DNA from: Njordibacter sp937773555
GTDB lineage: Bacteria; Pseudomonadota; Gammaproteobacteria; Pseudomonadales; Balneatricaceae
Length of the DNA stretch: 64,000 nucleotides
Reading direction: 5' to 3'
Assembly: GCF_047730085.1 (NCBI RefSeq)
Contig: NZ_CP159830.1
Coordinates: forward strand, 1,922,001 to 1,986,000
Of this stretch, positions 1 through 7,963 are shown piece by piece. Numbering within the stretch: the first letter of the stretch is position 1; each line of letters starts with the position of its first letter. The notes below the pieces were generated by a model. It searched no databases, was not told the origin of the DNA, and saw only the letters and a program-made list of their open reading frames with translations. The translations under genes were made by a program, and so were the position numbers.

Positions 1-1099
1 GCCTTTGTGTTCGGATGACTACCAGCATCTGGGAGTACCTGAAGGCGAGTTGCGCTCTTCATGGGAAAACACGTCAAACATTATCCAAACGGCAGACAAG
101 CTTGGTTATCGAAATATTTTATGCCCTTCTTCTTATCAAGTGGGGCAAGACACGCTTACATTTGTGGCAGGTAATGCCCCTCTAACTGAAAGTATTAACA
201 TGCTAGCCGCTGTAAGGTGCGGTGAAATGCACCCTATTATGCTTGCGCGCACCATTGCCACACTTGACCACATGATGAAAGGGCGCTTAACCGTTAATAT
301 TATTTCTTCAGATTTCCCAGGCCAAAAAGAAGACAGTGCCTATCGTTATCAACGCTCTCGCGAGGTTGTTGAAATTTTAAAACAAGCCTGGACTCAGGAT
401 GAAATTAACATTCAAGGTCAAATTTATAACTTTGAGAATGTGCCTACAGGGCCTGCAAAGCCTTACCAGCAAAACGGTGGTCCACTGCTATATTTTGGTG
501 GTTACTCACCGTCTGCATTAGATTTATGCGGGGAGCATTGTGATGTCTATCTGATGTGGCCAGAAAAGCAAGACGCACTGGCAGATCGTATGAAAGCCGT
601 TAATGAGTGTGCGCAAAAATATGGCCGTGTACTGGATTATGGGCTTCGCGTGCATATGATCGTTCGTGATACCGAAACCGAAGCAAAAGAGTACGCAAGA
701 GAGTTAGTTTCCAAGCTAGATGACGAGCAGGGTAAACTCATTCGTGAAAGGGCCTTAGATGCCACTTCTTTAGGAGTTTCGCACCAAACAAAAAATCGTG
801 AGCTAGCTGATTTGGAAGGTTATATAGAGCCCCATTTGTGGACAGGCGTTGGTCGTGCGCGTTCGGGCTGCGGTGCTGCATTGGTTGGCTCTGCAGATCA
901 GATTTTAACCCAGATTGAAAAGTACAAAAAAATGGGTATTCGAGCTTTTATATTCTCAGGTTATCCGCACCTTCAAGAATGTGAAATATTTGGTGAAAAA
1001 GTTCTTCCACACCTTGAAACATGTTCATTACCCCAGCTGCAAGGCCGGGTTCCATCATCTACACCACATACACCGCTAGGCATAGGAGAAAGACGTTAA
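1..1099 (+). CDS. LLM-class flavin-dependent monooxygenase, SsuD-like (5' partial)
   Basis: The reading frame is open to the left window edge, so the true start lies upstream; about 364 residues are visible. The sequence resembles bacterial-luciferase-family monooxygenases of the alkanesulfonate type (SsuD): a TIM-barrel segment with the MLARTIATLDHMMKGRLTVN stretch (visible residues about 80-100) and a C-terminal GAALVGSADQI segment. Such enzymes use reduced FMN supplied by a separate reductase and oxygen to cleave C-S or C-N bonds. A flavin reductase and a TRAP importer follow in the same operon, which supports a two-component monooxygenase acting on an imported anionic substrate. The substrate is not determinable; a sulfonate is the family-based guess. 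The stop codon overlaps the start of the next gene (TAATG). Confidence 0.85.
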   Translation, partial: PLCSDDYQHLGVPEGELRSSWENTSNIIQTADKLGYRNILCPSSYQVGQDTLTFVAGNAPLTESINMLAAVRCGEMHPIMLARTIATLDHMMKGRLTVNIISSDFPGQKEDSAYRYQRSREVVEILKQAWTQDEINIQGQIYNFENVPTGPAKPYQQNGGPLLYFGGYSPSALDLCGEHCDVYLMWPEKQDALADRMKAVNECAQKYGRVLDYGLRVHMIVRDTETEAKEYARELVSKLDDEQGKLIRERALDATSLGVSHQTKNRELADLEGYIEPHLWTGVGRARSGCGAALVGSADQILTQIEKYKKMGIRAFIFSGYPHLQECEIFGEKVLPHLETCSLPQLQGRVPSSTPHTPLGIGERR

Positions 1100-2001
1100 T
1101 GCAACGCATAGCACTCTCAAAGGATTTAGAATTAAGTCAAATTATATATGGCATGTGGCGTTTGGGGGATGATCAAGACACCTCCACTGCCGCTGTGCAA
1201 GCCAAGATAGAAGCGTGTTTAGAACAAGGGATAACATCACTGGATCAAGCAGACATTTATGGTGGCTATGCTGCTGAAGCTATACTTGGGAAGTGTTTTT
1301 CTGCTGCTTCACACTTACGAGATAAGGTGGAGATAATTACAAAGTGCGACATCGTAGCGCCAGCGGGTCGCTATGAAAGTGCCCGCGTGAAATATTATGA
1401 TACCTCTGCTGCACATATCAATTATTCAGTTGAATGTTCTTTAACCGAAATGCACATAGAGCATATTGACTGCTTGTTAGTTCACCGTCCCGACCCTTTA
1501 ATGGACCATGAAGAAACTGGACACGCATTAGATGAACTGGTGACATCGGGCAAAGTGGGATCTGTTGGTGTTTCCAACTTTAAACCTCATGATTGGACCC
1601 TGCTGCAATCGGCTATGAGCAACAAACTGGTCACTAACCAAATTGAGCTTAGTGTGTTGGAAACTAGCGCTTTAACTAATGGCGATCTTGCCTTTCTGCA
1701 AGAACGTAAAATTAAACCTATGGCTTGGTCCCCTCTTGGTGGAGGGTCATTGTTTAGTGATAACGACGAAAAAAGTAAGGCCATTCTTACCTGCTTATCT
1801 CGCATTGCCAATGAACAAAACACCACTGCAGATGCAGTAGCCATTGCATGGCTATTAAAGCATCCATGCAACATTTTACCGGTGATGGGCACCAACAACC
1901 TTAGCCGTATTAAATCATTATCCAGCGCGCTAAAAGTGAATCTTGATCGTCAAGCATGGTTTGAAATTTATACCGCCTCGCTTGGACATGAAGTAGCTTA
2001 A
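1099..2001 (+). CDS. Aldo/keto reductase, YdhF-like
   Basis: A 300-residue NADPH-dependent aldo/keto reductase, cytoplasmic. The start at 1099 is chosen because an AGGAG ribosome site sits at 1084-1088 and the ATG overlaps the upstream stop as TAATG; a longer reading from 1021 would overlap the monooxygenase by 79 bp. The catalytic tetrad is visible as Asp49 (TSLDQAD), Tyr54 (DIYGGY), Lys82 (ITKCD) and His129 (LLVHRPDP). Sequence order and motifs (YGMWRLGDD, HRPDPLMD, MAWSPLGGG) match E. coli YdhF closely in kind and length. In this operon it may reduce an aldehyde or ketone released by the monooxygenase; that role is inferred from position only. Confidence 0.9.
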   Translation: MQRIALSKDLELSQIIYGMWRLGDDQDTSTAAVQAKIEACLEQGITSLDQADIYGGYAAEAILGKCFSAASHLRDKVEIITKCDIVAPAGRYESARVKYYDTSAAHINYSVECSLTEMHIEHIDCLLVHRPDPLMDHEETGHALDELVTSGKVGSVGVSNFKPHDWTLLQSAMSNKLVTNQIELSVLETSALTNGDLAFLQERKIKPMAWSPLGGGSLFSDNDEKSKAILTCLSRIANEQNTTADAVAIAWLLKHPCNILPVMGTNNLSRIKSLSSALKVNLDRQAWFEIYTASLGHEVA

Positions 2002-2005
2002 TATT

Positions 2006-2557
2006 ATGCACACAACCTCTCAATCCAACTTAAAGCCTGTTCTTATGCCCAAAGACCTAACGACTATTAAAGATACTATGACCGTGCCCAGTGTTGATAA
2101 TCAAAAAGATTTCAGGCGTGCTTTAGGGCAATTTGGAACTGGCGTCACTATTGTTACAGCTCATGACAACCATTGCCCCATTGGCATGACTGTAAATTCA
2201 TTTGCATCAGTTTCATTAGATCCTGCTTTAGTTTTATGGTCTGTAGCAAACAAGTCTGAAAAAAGAGATGGGTTTTGTAATGCTGGCTTTTTTGCAGTGC
2301 ATATTTTAGCAGAAGATCAGACCGATCTCGCACTAAACTTTGCCAAAAACCCAACACCCTTTGAAACATGCGAATGGCATCTTGGCAAACATCACCTACC
2401 CGTTTTACCTAGGGCCATAGCCAGGTTTGAATGCAGTATTCACACCACATATGACGGCGGAGACCACACTATAATCATTGGCAAAGTAGAAAAGTTTACG
2501 CATAACGAGGGCAAGCCTTTGATGTTTGTTGGAGGCCATTTTGGTAAGTTTTCATAA
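2006..2557 (+). CDS. Flavin reductase domain protein (FMN reductase component)
   Basis: A 183-residue protein of the flavin reductase-like/FMN-binding split-barrel family (HpaC, ActVB, NtaB group). The core begins at about residue 30 with FRRALGQFGTGVTIVTA, followed by GMTVNSFASVSLDPALVLWSV, which is the characteristic flavin-binding part, and a C-terminal HTIIIGKVEKF strand. It would supply reduced FMN to the SsuD-like monooxygenase two genes upstream. It starts 4 bp after the aldo/keto reductase stop. The first 25-30 residues are not conserved-looking and in-frame ATGs at codons 14 and 25 are alternative starts; no clear ribosome site decides between them. Confidence 0.88.
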   Translation: MHTTSQSNLKPVLMPKDLTTIKDTMTVPSVDNQKDFRRALGQFGTGVTIVTAHDNHCPIGMTVNSFASVSLDPALVLWSVANKSEKRDGFCNAGFFAVHILAEDQTDLALNFAKNPTPFETCEWHLGKHHLPVLPRAIARFECSIHTTYDGGDHTIIIGKVEKFTHNEGKPLMFVGGHFGKFS

Positions 2558-2599
2558 TAGCCTTGCCCACCACAAAGACACTTTTAAGTACACAGTATT

Positions 2600-3217
2600 A
2601 TGAAAGCGATCAGTGCCATTGTAGAAGTGACTCTAGAGGGACTAGACACGATTAATACTCGTGCACTTTTATTTGGCCGCACCATAGGATTGGTTGCGCT
2701 TGGGTTGATGGTGCTGGTGATTTTGGCGCAAATATTTTTCAGGTATGTGCTTAATAACGCCCTTCCGTGGCCAGAAGAAGCCGCAAGAGGCTTGATGATT
2801 TGGATGATGGCACTGGTTGCACCTTCTGCGTATCGTTATACAGGCTTTGTCTCTATTGATATGTTGCATGACCTCATACCCGCCCACCTTAAAAATTACT
2901 TGGTACTGGCGATCTTATTACTGTGTTCTTTTGTCTCTGTCATCATGCTACAGCATGCATGGTCTCATTTTTCTGCACCCTTATTATTTGACTCGTCAGG
3001 CTTAAACAGGTTGTTACAAGACACAGGGATAAACCAGCTTTTAGGTACAAAAATACAGTTTAGAACCGCTTATATATATTTAGCCATGAGTGTTTTGCTC
3101 ATGCTTATTTTAATGGTTTCTCTAGAATTGATTCTTCGCCAATTAGCCAGAATTATATGGGGCAATGAACGCTTTCCTATTCCCAAAATTCCTACTGAAA
3201 TGGCGGCAAATTCCTAA
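2600..3217 (+). CDS. TRAP transporter small permease (DctQ family)
   Basis: A 205-residue integral membrane protein with four predicted hydrophobic helices, the usual DctQ layout: LVALGLMVLVILAQIFFRYV (about residues 31-50), the MIWMMALVAPSAY segment, YLVLAILLLCSFVSVIML, and a last helix near residues 155-180. The motif FRYVLNNALPWPEEAARGLMIW is typical of DctQ. It is the small subunit of a tripartite secondary transporter driven by Na+ or H+ gradients. Its stop overlaps the start of the large permease (TAATG at 3215-3219), so translation is probably coupled. Confidence 0.93.
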   Translation: MKAISAIVEVTLEGLDTINTRALLFGRTIGLVALGLMVLVILAQIFFRYVLNNALPWPEEAARGLMIWMMALVAPSAYRYTGFVSIDMLHDLIPAHLKNYLVLAILLLCSFVSVIMLQHAWSHFSAPLLFDSSGLNRLLQDTGINQLLGTKIQFRTAYIYLAMSVLLMLILMVSLELILRQLARIIWGNERFPIPKIPTEMAANS

Positions 3218-4752
3218 TGTTAGCTTGGTTCTTACCCCTATTCCTTATATTTTTGATGATTGGAGTTCCGGTATATTTCGCGATGCTTGCCGCCCCTGGT
3301 TTCATGCTCTATTTCAACGGGCAAGAGCGAGATATTGCGTTGATGTATCGCAATATTTTTAACGGCATCGATAATGGTGTGTTGCTGGCTATTCCTTTTT
3401 TCATGCTCGCTGGCGAGTTAATGAACAAAGCGGGCATAACAGAACGTTTAGTGGCCTTTTCTCAGACCCTTATTGGTTCGGTAAGAGGTGGGCTTGCACA
3501 AGTAAACATTCTATCTTCAATGCTGTTTGCAGGGATGTCAGGGTCAGCGGTTGCTGATACTTCTGCACTGGGCTCTATGCTCATTCCGGCAATGGAAAAA
3601 CAAGGCTACACCCGAAAGTTTGCAGCCGCGATTACCGCCGCATCGTCAGTTATTGGGCCCATAATCCCTCCCTCAGGCATTATGATCATTTATGCTTATG
3701 TAATGGAAGTTTCAGTGGCGGCTTTATTTGCCGGAGGTATCATCCCAGGCATTTTGGTGGGTATGGGTTTGATGATCGTCACAAGGCTAATGGCTAACAA
3801 ATATGAATTCCCTCCAGCAAAACGTTTTGTTATTGAAGGGGTAAGTATCTCTACTGCTGAAAACCTTGCCGCCCGTGTGATTGCTCGATTGATGCTCGCA
3901 TTCATGTTATACCCATTGGTAGTCAAAGTTGTCAATCTTGACATAGGGAGCTATTCCACAACCCTATCACTACATTTTGCTGGTGCATTAATAGTGACAG
4001 AAACTCTATTTCAAATTCAAAGACGCTTGGTATCTAATGACTTTAGGATAGTGGCAAAGCGCGCTGTACTGCCTTTGCTAACCCCAGTTATCATTTTGGG
4101 TGGTATTTTAGGTGGTGTCGCCACTCCTACAGAAGCCTCTGCTCTTGCTGTTGCCTACACAGCACTGCTAGGCTTAATTATTTTACGTTCTATAAATTTA
4201 AAAGATCTTGGGCCCATTTTGGTGAAGTCTGCCATCACCTCATCCGTGGTTTTATTGTTGGTTGGCGCAGCCATGGCGTTCAAAACTGTGGTGAGTCTTT
4301 CTCATATCGCAGAAGATTTAGCCGTCTACATATTGGCTTTAACTAACAACCCTCTTCTACTGTTACTGTTAATCAACCTTTTGTTGTTTATTGTGGGTAT
4401 GTTTTTAGATGCAGGGCCTGCAATTATAATATTAGGGCCTATTTTGGCACCCATATTTATTGATTTAGGCATTCATCCCGTTCATTTCGCCATGATCATG
4501 TCGGTTAATTTAACCGTTGGACTTGCCACCCCTCCCATGGGCTTAGTGCTGTTTGTAGCTTCGTCTGTTTCAGGCGTAAAAGTAGAAACAATATCAAAGG
4601 CAATATTGCCTTTTTTAGCAGTCGAAATTTTTGTTATCTTCCTCATAACCTATTTTCCTATCATTTCATTAGGTATTCCATCGTGGTTAGGGTTTGTTAA
4701 AGATGTCGATTTGGTGGGGCCAATAGCTGGCTTCTTTTTACAACCAAATTAA
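3217..4752 (+). CDS. TRAP transporter large permease (DctM family) with a central insertion
   Basis: A 511-residue inner-membrane protein of the DctM family. Diagnostic segments are present: IPFFMLAGELMNKAGI, SSMLFAGMSGSAVADTSALGSMLIP, ASSVIGPIIPPSGIM, GGVATPTEASALAVAYT and VGLATPPMGLVLFVA. The usual length is near 425-430, and the excess lies between the GIIPGILVGMGL helix (near residue 180) and LLTPVIILGGILGG (near residue 290), where about 60 extra residues include one or two hydrophobic stretches (RLMLAFMLYPLVVKVV and LSLHFAGALIVTETLF). It forms the translocation channel with the preceding small subunit. The insertion is a real in-frame part of the gene as read and may mark a subfamily. 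Confidence 0.92.
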   Translation: MLAWFLPLFLIFLMIGVPVYFAMLAAPGFMLYFNGQERDIALMYRNIFNGIDNGVLLAIPFFMLAGELMNKAGITERLVAFSQTLIGSVRGGLAQVNILSSMLFAGMSGSAVADTSALGSMLIPAMEKQGYTRKFAAAITAASSVIGPIIPPSGIMIIYAYVMEVSVAALFAGGIIPGILVGMGLMIVTRLMANKYEFPPAKRFVIEGVSISTAENLAARVIARLMLAFMLYPLVVKVVNLDIGSYSTTLSLHFAGALIVTETLFQIQRRLVSNDFRIVAKRAVLPLLTPVIILGGILGGVATPTEASALAVAYTALLGLIILRSINLKDLGPILVKSAITSSVVLLLVGAAMAFKTVVSLSHIAEDLAVYILALTNNPLLLLLLINLLLFIVGMFLDAGPAIIILGPILAPIFIDLGIHPVHFAMIMSVNLTVGLATPPMGLVLFVASSVSGVKVETISKAILPFLAVEIFVIFLITYFPIISLGIPSWLGFVKDVDLVGPIAGFFLQPN

Positions 4753-4909
4753 GGAGTTTACGCATTTTCCTTATTCTTCAAGAACATATTAGTTGTTCTG
4801 GCAAGCCTTAACAGGGCTCCTTTTGAAGAGGAAAATTTTGAAACTGACGAAATTAAAACATTCGTCAATAATAAAAAGGGGCATAAGCCCAATTTACTGA
4901 GGAGTTTAG
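4753..4909 (+). promoter_or_regulatory. Intergenic gap before the TRAP binding protein, with a small hairpin
   Basis: A 157-bp gap inside the TRAP operon. It contains a short perfect inverted repeat AGAACA (4781-4786) and TGTTCT (4794-4799) with a 7-nt loop, and a strong ribosome site GAGGAG at 4899-4904. Gaps of this kind often carry processing sites or secondary promoters that raise binding-protein expression over the permeases. That function is inferred; the hairpin is only 6 bp. Confidence 0.3.
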
Positions 4910-5977
4910 ATGAATAATTTTATTAAAACTTTGGGAGCGACAGCGCTCACGGTTGGTTTAATGGCAGGAAGTATAGCCACTGCAAATGCTGCAGACTATA
5001 CTATCCGAGCAACCGCCAACTCTAACGAGAATGACGAAGATTATGATGGTCTTGTGGTTTTCAAAAACTTTGTAGAAGCAGCTTCAAACGGTGAAATTGC
5101 TGTTGAATTGTTTATAGGCACACAACTTTGCTCAAAAGGCGCTGAGTGTCTGCAAGGCATAGCCGATGGTTCAATTGATGTGTATATTTCAACATCTGGC
5201 GGTGCTGCGGGTGCATTCCCATATGTACAGGTGCTAGATTTACCTTACCTTATGGCAAATGACCGAGTTGCAGAACATGTTTTATCTGGAGACTTCACAC
5301 GTACCATGCGTGATATGGCCCTTGCAGACTCTGGTGATACCATTCGTCTAATGACCATTGGTAACACTGGGGGATGGCGCAACTTTGCAAACACCAAGCG
5401 TAGAGTTCAGAGTCCAGACGATATGGCAGGTCTTAAGATCCGTACTGTTGTTGCCGATTTACCTCAAGAGCTTGTGAAAGCCCTGGGTGCATCTCCAACT
5501 CCTATCCCTTGGCCTGAGCTATTCACATCATTCCAAACGGGTGTGGTTGAAGGTTCTAAGAATGGCATCACCGACATTATGGGCATGAAATTCCCTGATG
5601 CTGGCCTAAAATATGTAACCCTTGATGGCCATGCATATATGGGCGCCCTTTGGTGGATGAACAATGACAAGTTCTTGTCTATGCCTATGGAGCTTCGCCA
5701 AGTTGTTGTGGATGGTTTTGCCGCTCTTCAACAGGCTACATTCGCTTCACCAAAGCGTAAGTCTATTAAAGCTTATGAAGATTTTGTTGCTGAAGGTGGC
5801 GATTTATATGTGCCAACCCCTGCTGAAAAATCTGCATTTAAAGCAGCTGCTGCTCCAGTCTATGAATGGTTCCAAACCAATGTTAACGGCGGACCAGCAA
5901 TCTTTGACGCTTTAACAAGCGCGGTTTCTCAAGCAGAAGCAAACATTGCTGCAGGTAATGAAAAAGACTTAAATTAA
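4910..5977 (+). CDS. TRAP transporter periplasmic solute-binding protein (DctP family)
   Basis: A 355-residue periplasmic receptor. A Sec signal peptide of about 27 residues ends in ANAADYT. The start is fixed by GAGGAG 5 bp upstream of the ATG. The DctP fold is shown by GLVVFKNFVEAASNGEIAVE, the ADGSIDVYIST segment, LDLPYLMAND, and the conserved substrate-carboxylate region near residues 160-195 (DDMAGLKIRTV followed by ALGASPTPIPWPELFTSFQTG). The Arg in LKIR normally forms a salt bridge to a ligand carboxylate, so an acidic ligand is likely. It delivers ligand to the membrane pair at 2600-4752. A terminator follows directly. Confidence 0.94.
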   Translation: MNNFIKTLGATALTVGLMAGSIATANAADYTIRATANSNENDEDYDGLVVFKNFVEAASNGEIAVELFIGTQLCSKGAECLQGIADGSIDVYISTSGGAAGAFPYVQVLDLPYLMANDRVAEHVLSGDFTRTMRDMALADSGDTIRLMTIGNTGGWRNFANTKRRVQSPDDMAGLKIRTVVADLPQELVKALGASPTPIPWPELFTSFQTGVVEGSKNGITDIMGMKFPDAGLKYVTLDGHAYMGALWWMNNDKFLSMPMELRQVVVDGFAALQQATFASPKRKSIKAYEDFVAEGGDLYVPTPAEKSAFKAAAAPVYEWFQTNVNGGPAIFDALTSAVSQAEANIAAGNEKDLN

Positions 5978-5988
5978 AAACTAAGTCT

Positions 5989-6022
5989 GGGCCGTTCAAC
6001 ATATGTGAACGGCCCTCTTTTT
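5989..6022 (+). terminator. Rho-independent terminator of the TRAP operon
   Basis: Perfect 10-bp stem GGGCCGTTCA (5989-5998) and TGAACGGCCC (6006-6015) with a 7-nt loop, followed by TCTTTTT. It lies 12 bp after the binding-protein stop. Confidence 0.95.
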
Positions 6023-6082
6023 GTGTATGTCTGTTTTTATAGTTATGTTATGTTTTGTATATTTATACGTACCATTTTTAGT

Positions 6083-6583
6083 TTATCTAAATGGATAAAG
6101 CCAAACCCTATAATCATCAATCAATATATGAGCTTTTTCAATTTGTGCTGGGGTCATTTTTTTCACCACCTCTTCTTGGCTTATAGCCGCATCTGGATCG
6201 CCACCAATGGCAGAAAGAACATACCACATATAGGCTCTGACAAGGTCGGGCTTTTCAACACCCCTGCCTACTTCATAATACCATCCAACACCACTTTGAG
6301 CCCCTGGATGCCCCTTCATCGACGAGCGCAAATACCATTCAAACGCTCTTTCATCATCTTGGGGAACGCCCAAACCCATAGCGTACATTACCCCGATCAA
6401 CTCTTCTGCATCGGCATTACCAGAGCGCGCAGCTGGCCAAAGTTCAGTCATAGCCTCTTTAAAGCTTCCCTTTTCCATAAGATCTCGTGCATGTTCAATC
6501 TCTGCCAAACACGATATCGAAAACACCATCAACCCAAGCAACAAAAATTTACGCACACGCTTTCTCTTTTTATAATAATACAC
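6083..6583 (-). CDS. Secreted Sel1-repeat (tetratricopeptide-like) protein
   Basis: A 166-residue protein with an N-terminal signal sequence: a basic start (KKRKRVRK), a hydrophobic stretch LLLGLMVFSIS and a probable cleavage after CLA near residue 27. Two to three Sel1-like repeats follow, recognised by AEELIGVMYAMGLGVPQD and AQSGVGWYYEVGRGVEKP with AFEWYLRSSMKG and AYMWYVLSAIGG helices. These repeats mediate protein contacts; no enzymatic motif is present. The start codon as read is GTG at 6581-6583; the next in-frame ATG would cut the signal sequence in half. Its first ~93 bp overlap the divergent peroxidase reading frame. Confidence 0.8.
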   Translation of the reverse strand: MYYYKKRKRVRKFLLLGLMVFSISCLAEIEHARDLMEKGSFKEAMTELWPAARSGNADAEELIGVMYAMGLGVPQDDERAFEWYLRSSMKGHPGAQSGVGWYYEVGRGVEKPDLVRAYMWYVLSAIGGDPDAAISQEEVVKKMTPAQIEKAHILIDDYRVWLYPFR

Positions 6584-7876
6584 TTAATATTTGGAATTTC
6601 TCAGTCTTACGCTTTTGATTTACCCAAACCCTTAACCTTAGATGATTTCATCACTTTTGATCAAAGGCAAGCCAAACTTGGACAGTTATTATTTTACGAC
6701 AAGATTTTATCAGGCAACCAAAACATATCATGCGGCACATGCCACCATCATAGTTTGGGTGGCAGCGATGGCTTATCCCTGGGCATTGGCGAGGGAGGCA
6801 GTGGAGTTGGCCCAAAAAGAACGCCAGGCATTGGCGCTGATAAGATAAAAAAACGTATTCCCAGAAATGCCCAAGCACTATGGAATTTAGGCGCCAAAGA
6901 ATTTAAATTCATGTTCCATGATGGCCGACTTTCAAAATCAGATCTTTATGAAAATGGTTATAATTCTCCAGCAGAAGAATGGCTACCCAACGGATTGACA
7001 AACCTACTTGCAGCGCAAGCTATGTTTCCCGTTACATCACAATTTGAAATGGCAGGAAACCCAAAAGAAAATCAAATTGCGGGTGCAACCCATGACCGAA
7101 TTGACCACGTGTGGCCAATTATCTCTAAACGTGTGCGTAATATACCTGAATATGGTGATATGTTTATTAACGCGTTTGATCATATTGAAGACGCTGCTGA
7201 TGTCACTATGGTTGAAATTGCAGAGGCTTTGTCTGCTTTTATTAATATTGAATGGCGCAGCTATGATGCGCCATTTGATGAGTTCATTTCTGGCAATACC
7301 AATGCGTTAACATCTGCACAAAAACGCGGATTAGATCTATTTTATAATAAGGCCAACTGCGCATCCTGTCATTCTGGTCAGTTATTTACCGACCATGCTT
7401 TTCATGCGTTAGCCCTGCCCCCATTTGGGCCAGGACGCACTAGGCGGTTTGATCCTTTCACTCGCGATGTTGGCCGAATGGGAGAAACTGACTTATTAGA
7501 AGATGCTTATCGATTTAGAACTCCAAGCGTTAGGAACGTCACTCTTACCGCGCCTTATGGGCATAACGGCGCCTATCCGACTCTTGAAAGCATTATAAGG
7601 CACCATCTCTCACCTTTAAAGTCATTGCAACAATGGGAACCCAAGCATGCTAATTTACCTGATGTTCCGTGGGTAAGCCAAATAGATTATCTAGTTCATG
7701 ATGACAAGCGAGAAATGGCACGGATAGAGTCACACATTGATATCAAGCCTTTGACATTAGAGGATGATGAAGTTGACGATTTGCTTAGCTTTTTAACTGC
7801 GCTTGAAGGAAAGACAGCGCATAAGTTACCTTTGGGGCGCCCTTACAAGGTGCCCAGCAAGCTTCCTGTTGATTAA
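6491..7876 (+). CDS. Di-heme cytochrome c peroxidase / MauG family protein
   Basis: A periplasmic di-heme protein of about 461 residues from the ATG at 6491. Two c-type heme sites are visible: CGTCH at residues 81-85 and CASCH at residues 290-294. The AMFPVTSQFEMAG segment, typical of the CcpA/MauG family, lies between them, and a YGHNGAYPTLESIIRHH motif follows the second heme. A hydrophobic stretch SLFIIIHLIFGISQSYA acts as signal peptide with cleavage before FDLPKP. The open frame continues upstream to 6005, but that part is the antisense of the Sel1 gene and the terminator, so it is rejected. The start is uncertain: no ATG lies closer to the signal core. The physiological substrate is unknown; hydrogen peroxide reduction is the family default. 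Confidence 0.85.
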   Translation: MFNLCQTRYRKHHQPKQQKFTHTLSLFIIIHLIFGISQSYAFDLPKPLTLDDFITFDQRQAKLGQLLFYDKILSGNQNISCGTCHHHSLGGSDGLSLGIGEGGSGVGPKRTPGIGADKIKKRIPRNAQALWNLGAKEFKFMFHDGRLSKSDLYENGYNSPAEEWLPNGLTNLLAAQAMFPVTSQFEMAGNPKENQIAGATHDRIDHVWPIISKRVRNIPEYGDMFINAFDHIEDAADVTMVEIAEALSAFINIEWRSYDAPFDEFISGNTNALTSAQKRGLDLFYNKANCASCHSGQLFTDHAFHALALPPFGPGRTRRFDPFTRDVGRMGETDLLEDAYRFRTPSVRNVTLTAPYGHNGAYPTLESIIRHHLSPLKSLQQWEPKHANLPDVPWVSQIDYLVHDDKREMARIESHIDIKPLTLEDDEVDDLLSFLTALEGKTAHKLPLGRPYKVPSKLPVD

Positions 7877-7963
7877 ATTGGCTGACTGTTATTTTTTCAA
7901 AACCCATTTACTCCATCCAGCCTGCCCGTTTCAAGGCAAGGGCCAGGTGGAGCCAATAGTAAT
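7877..7963. terminator. Nested inverted repeat between convergent genes, possible terminator
   Basis: The gap between the peroxidase and leuA stops holds nested inverted repeats: ATTGGCT (7877-7883) with AGCCAAT (7951-7957) outside, CTCCA (7911-7915) with TGGAG (7948-7952), and TGCC (7923-7926) with GGCA (7935-7938) inside. No long T-run follows in either direction, so termination function is uncertain. Confidence 0.35.

Noticed and set aside
6005..6490. Upstream extension of the cytochrome peroxidase reading frame
   Set aside because: It starts inside the TRAP terminator and is the antisense of the Sel1 gene; its translation has no signal peptide at the start and no domain.
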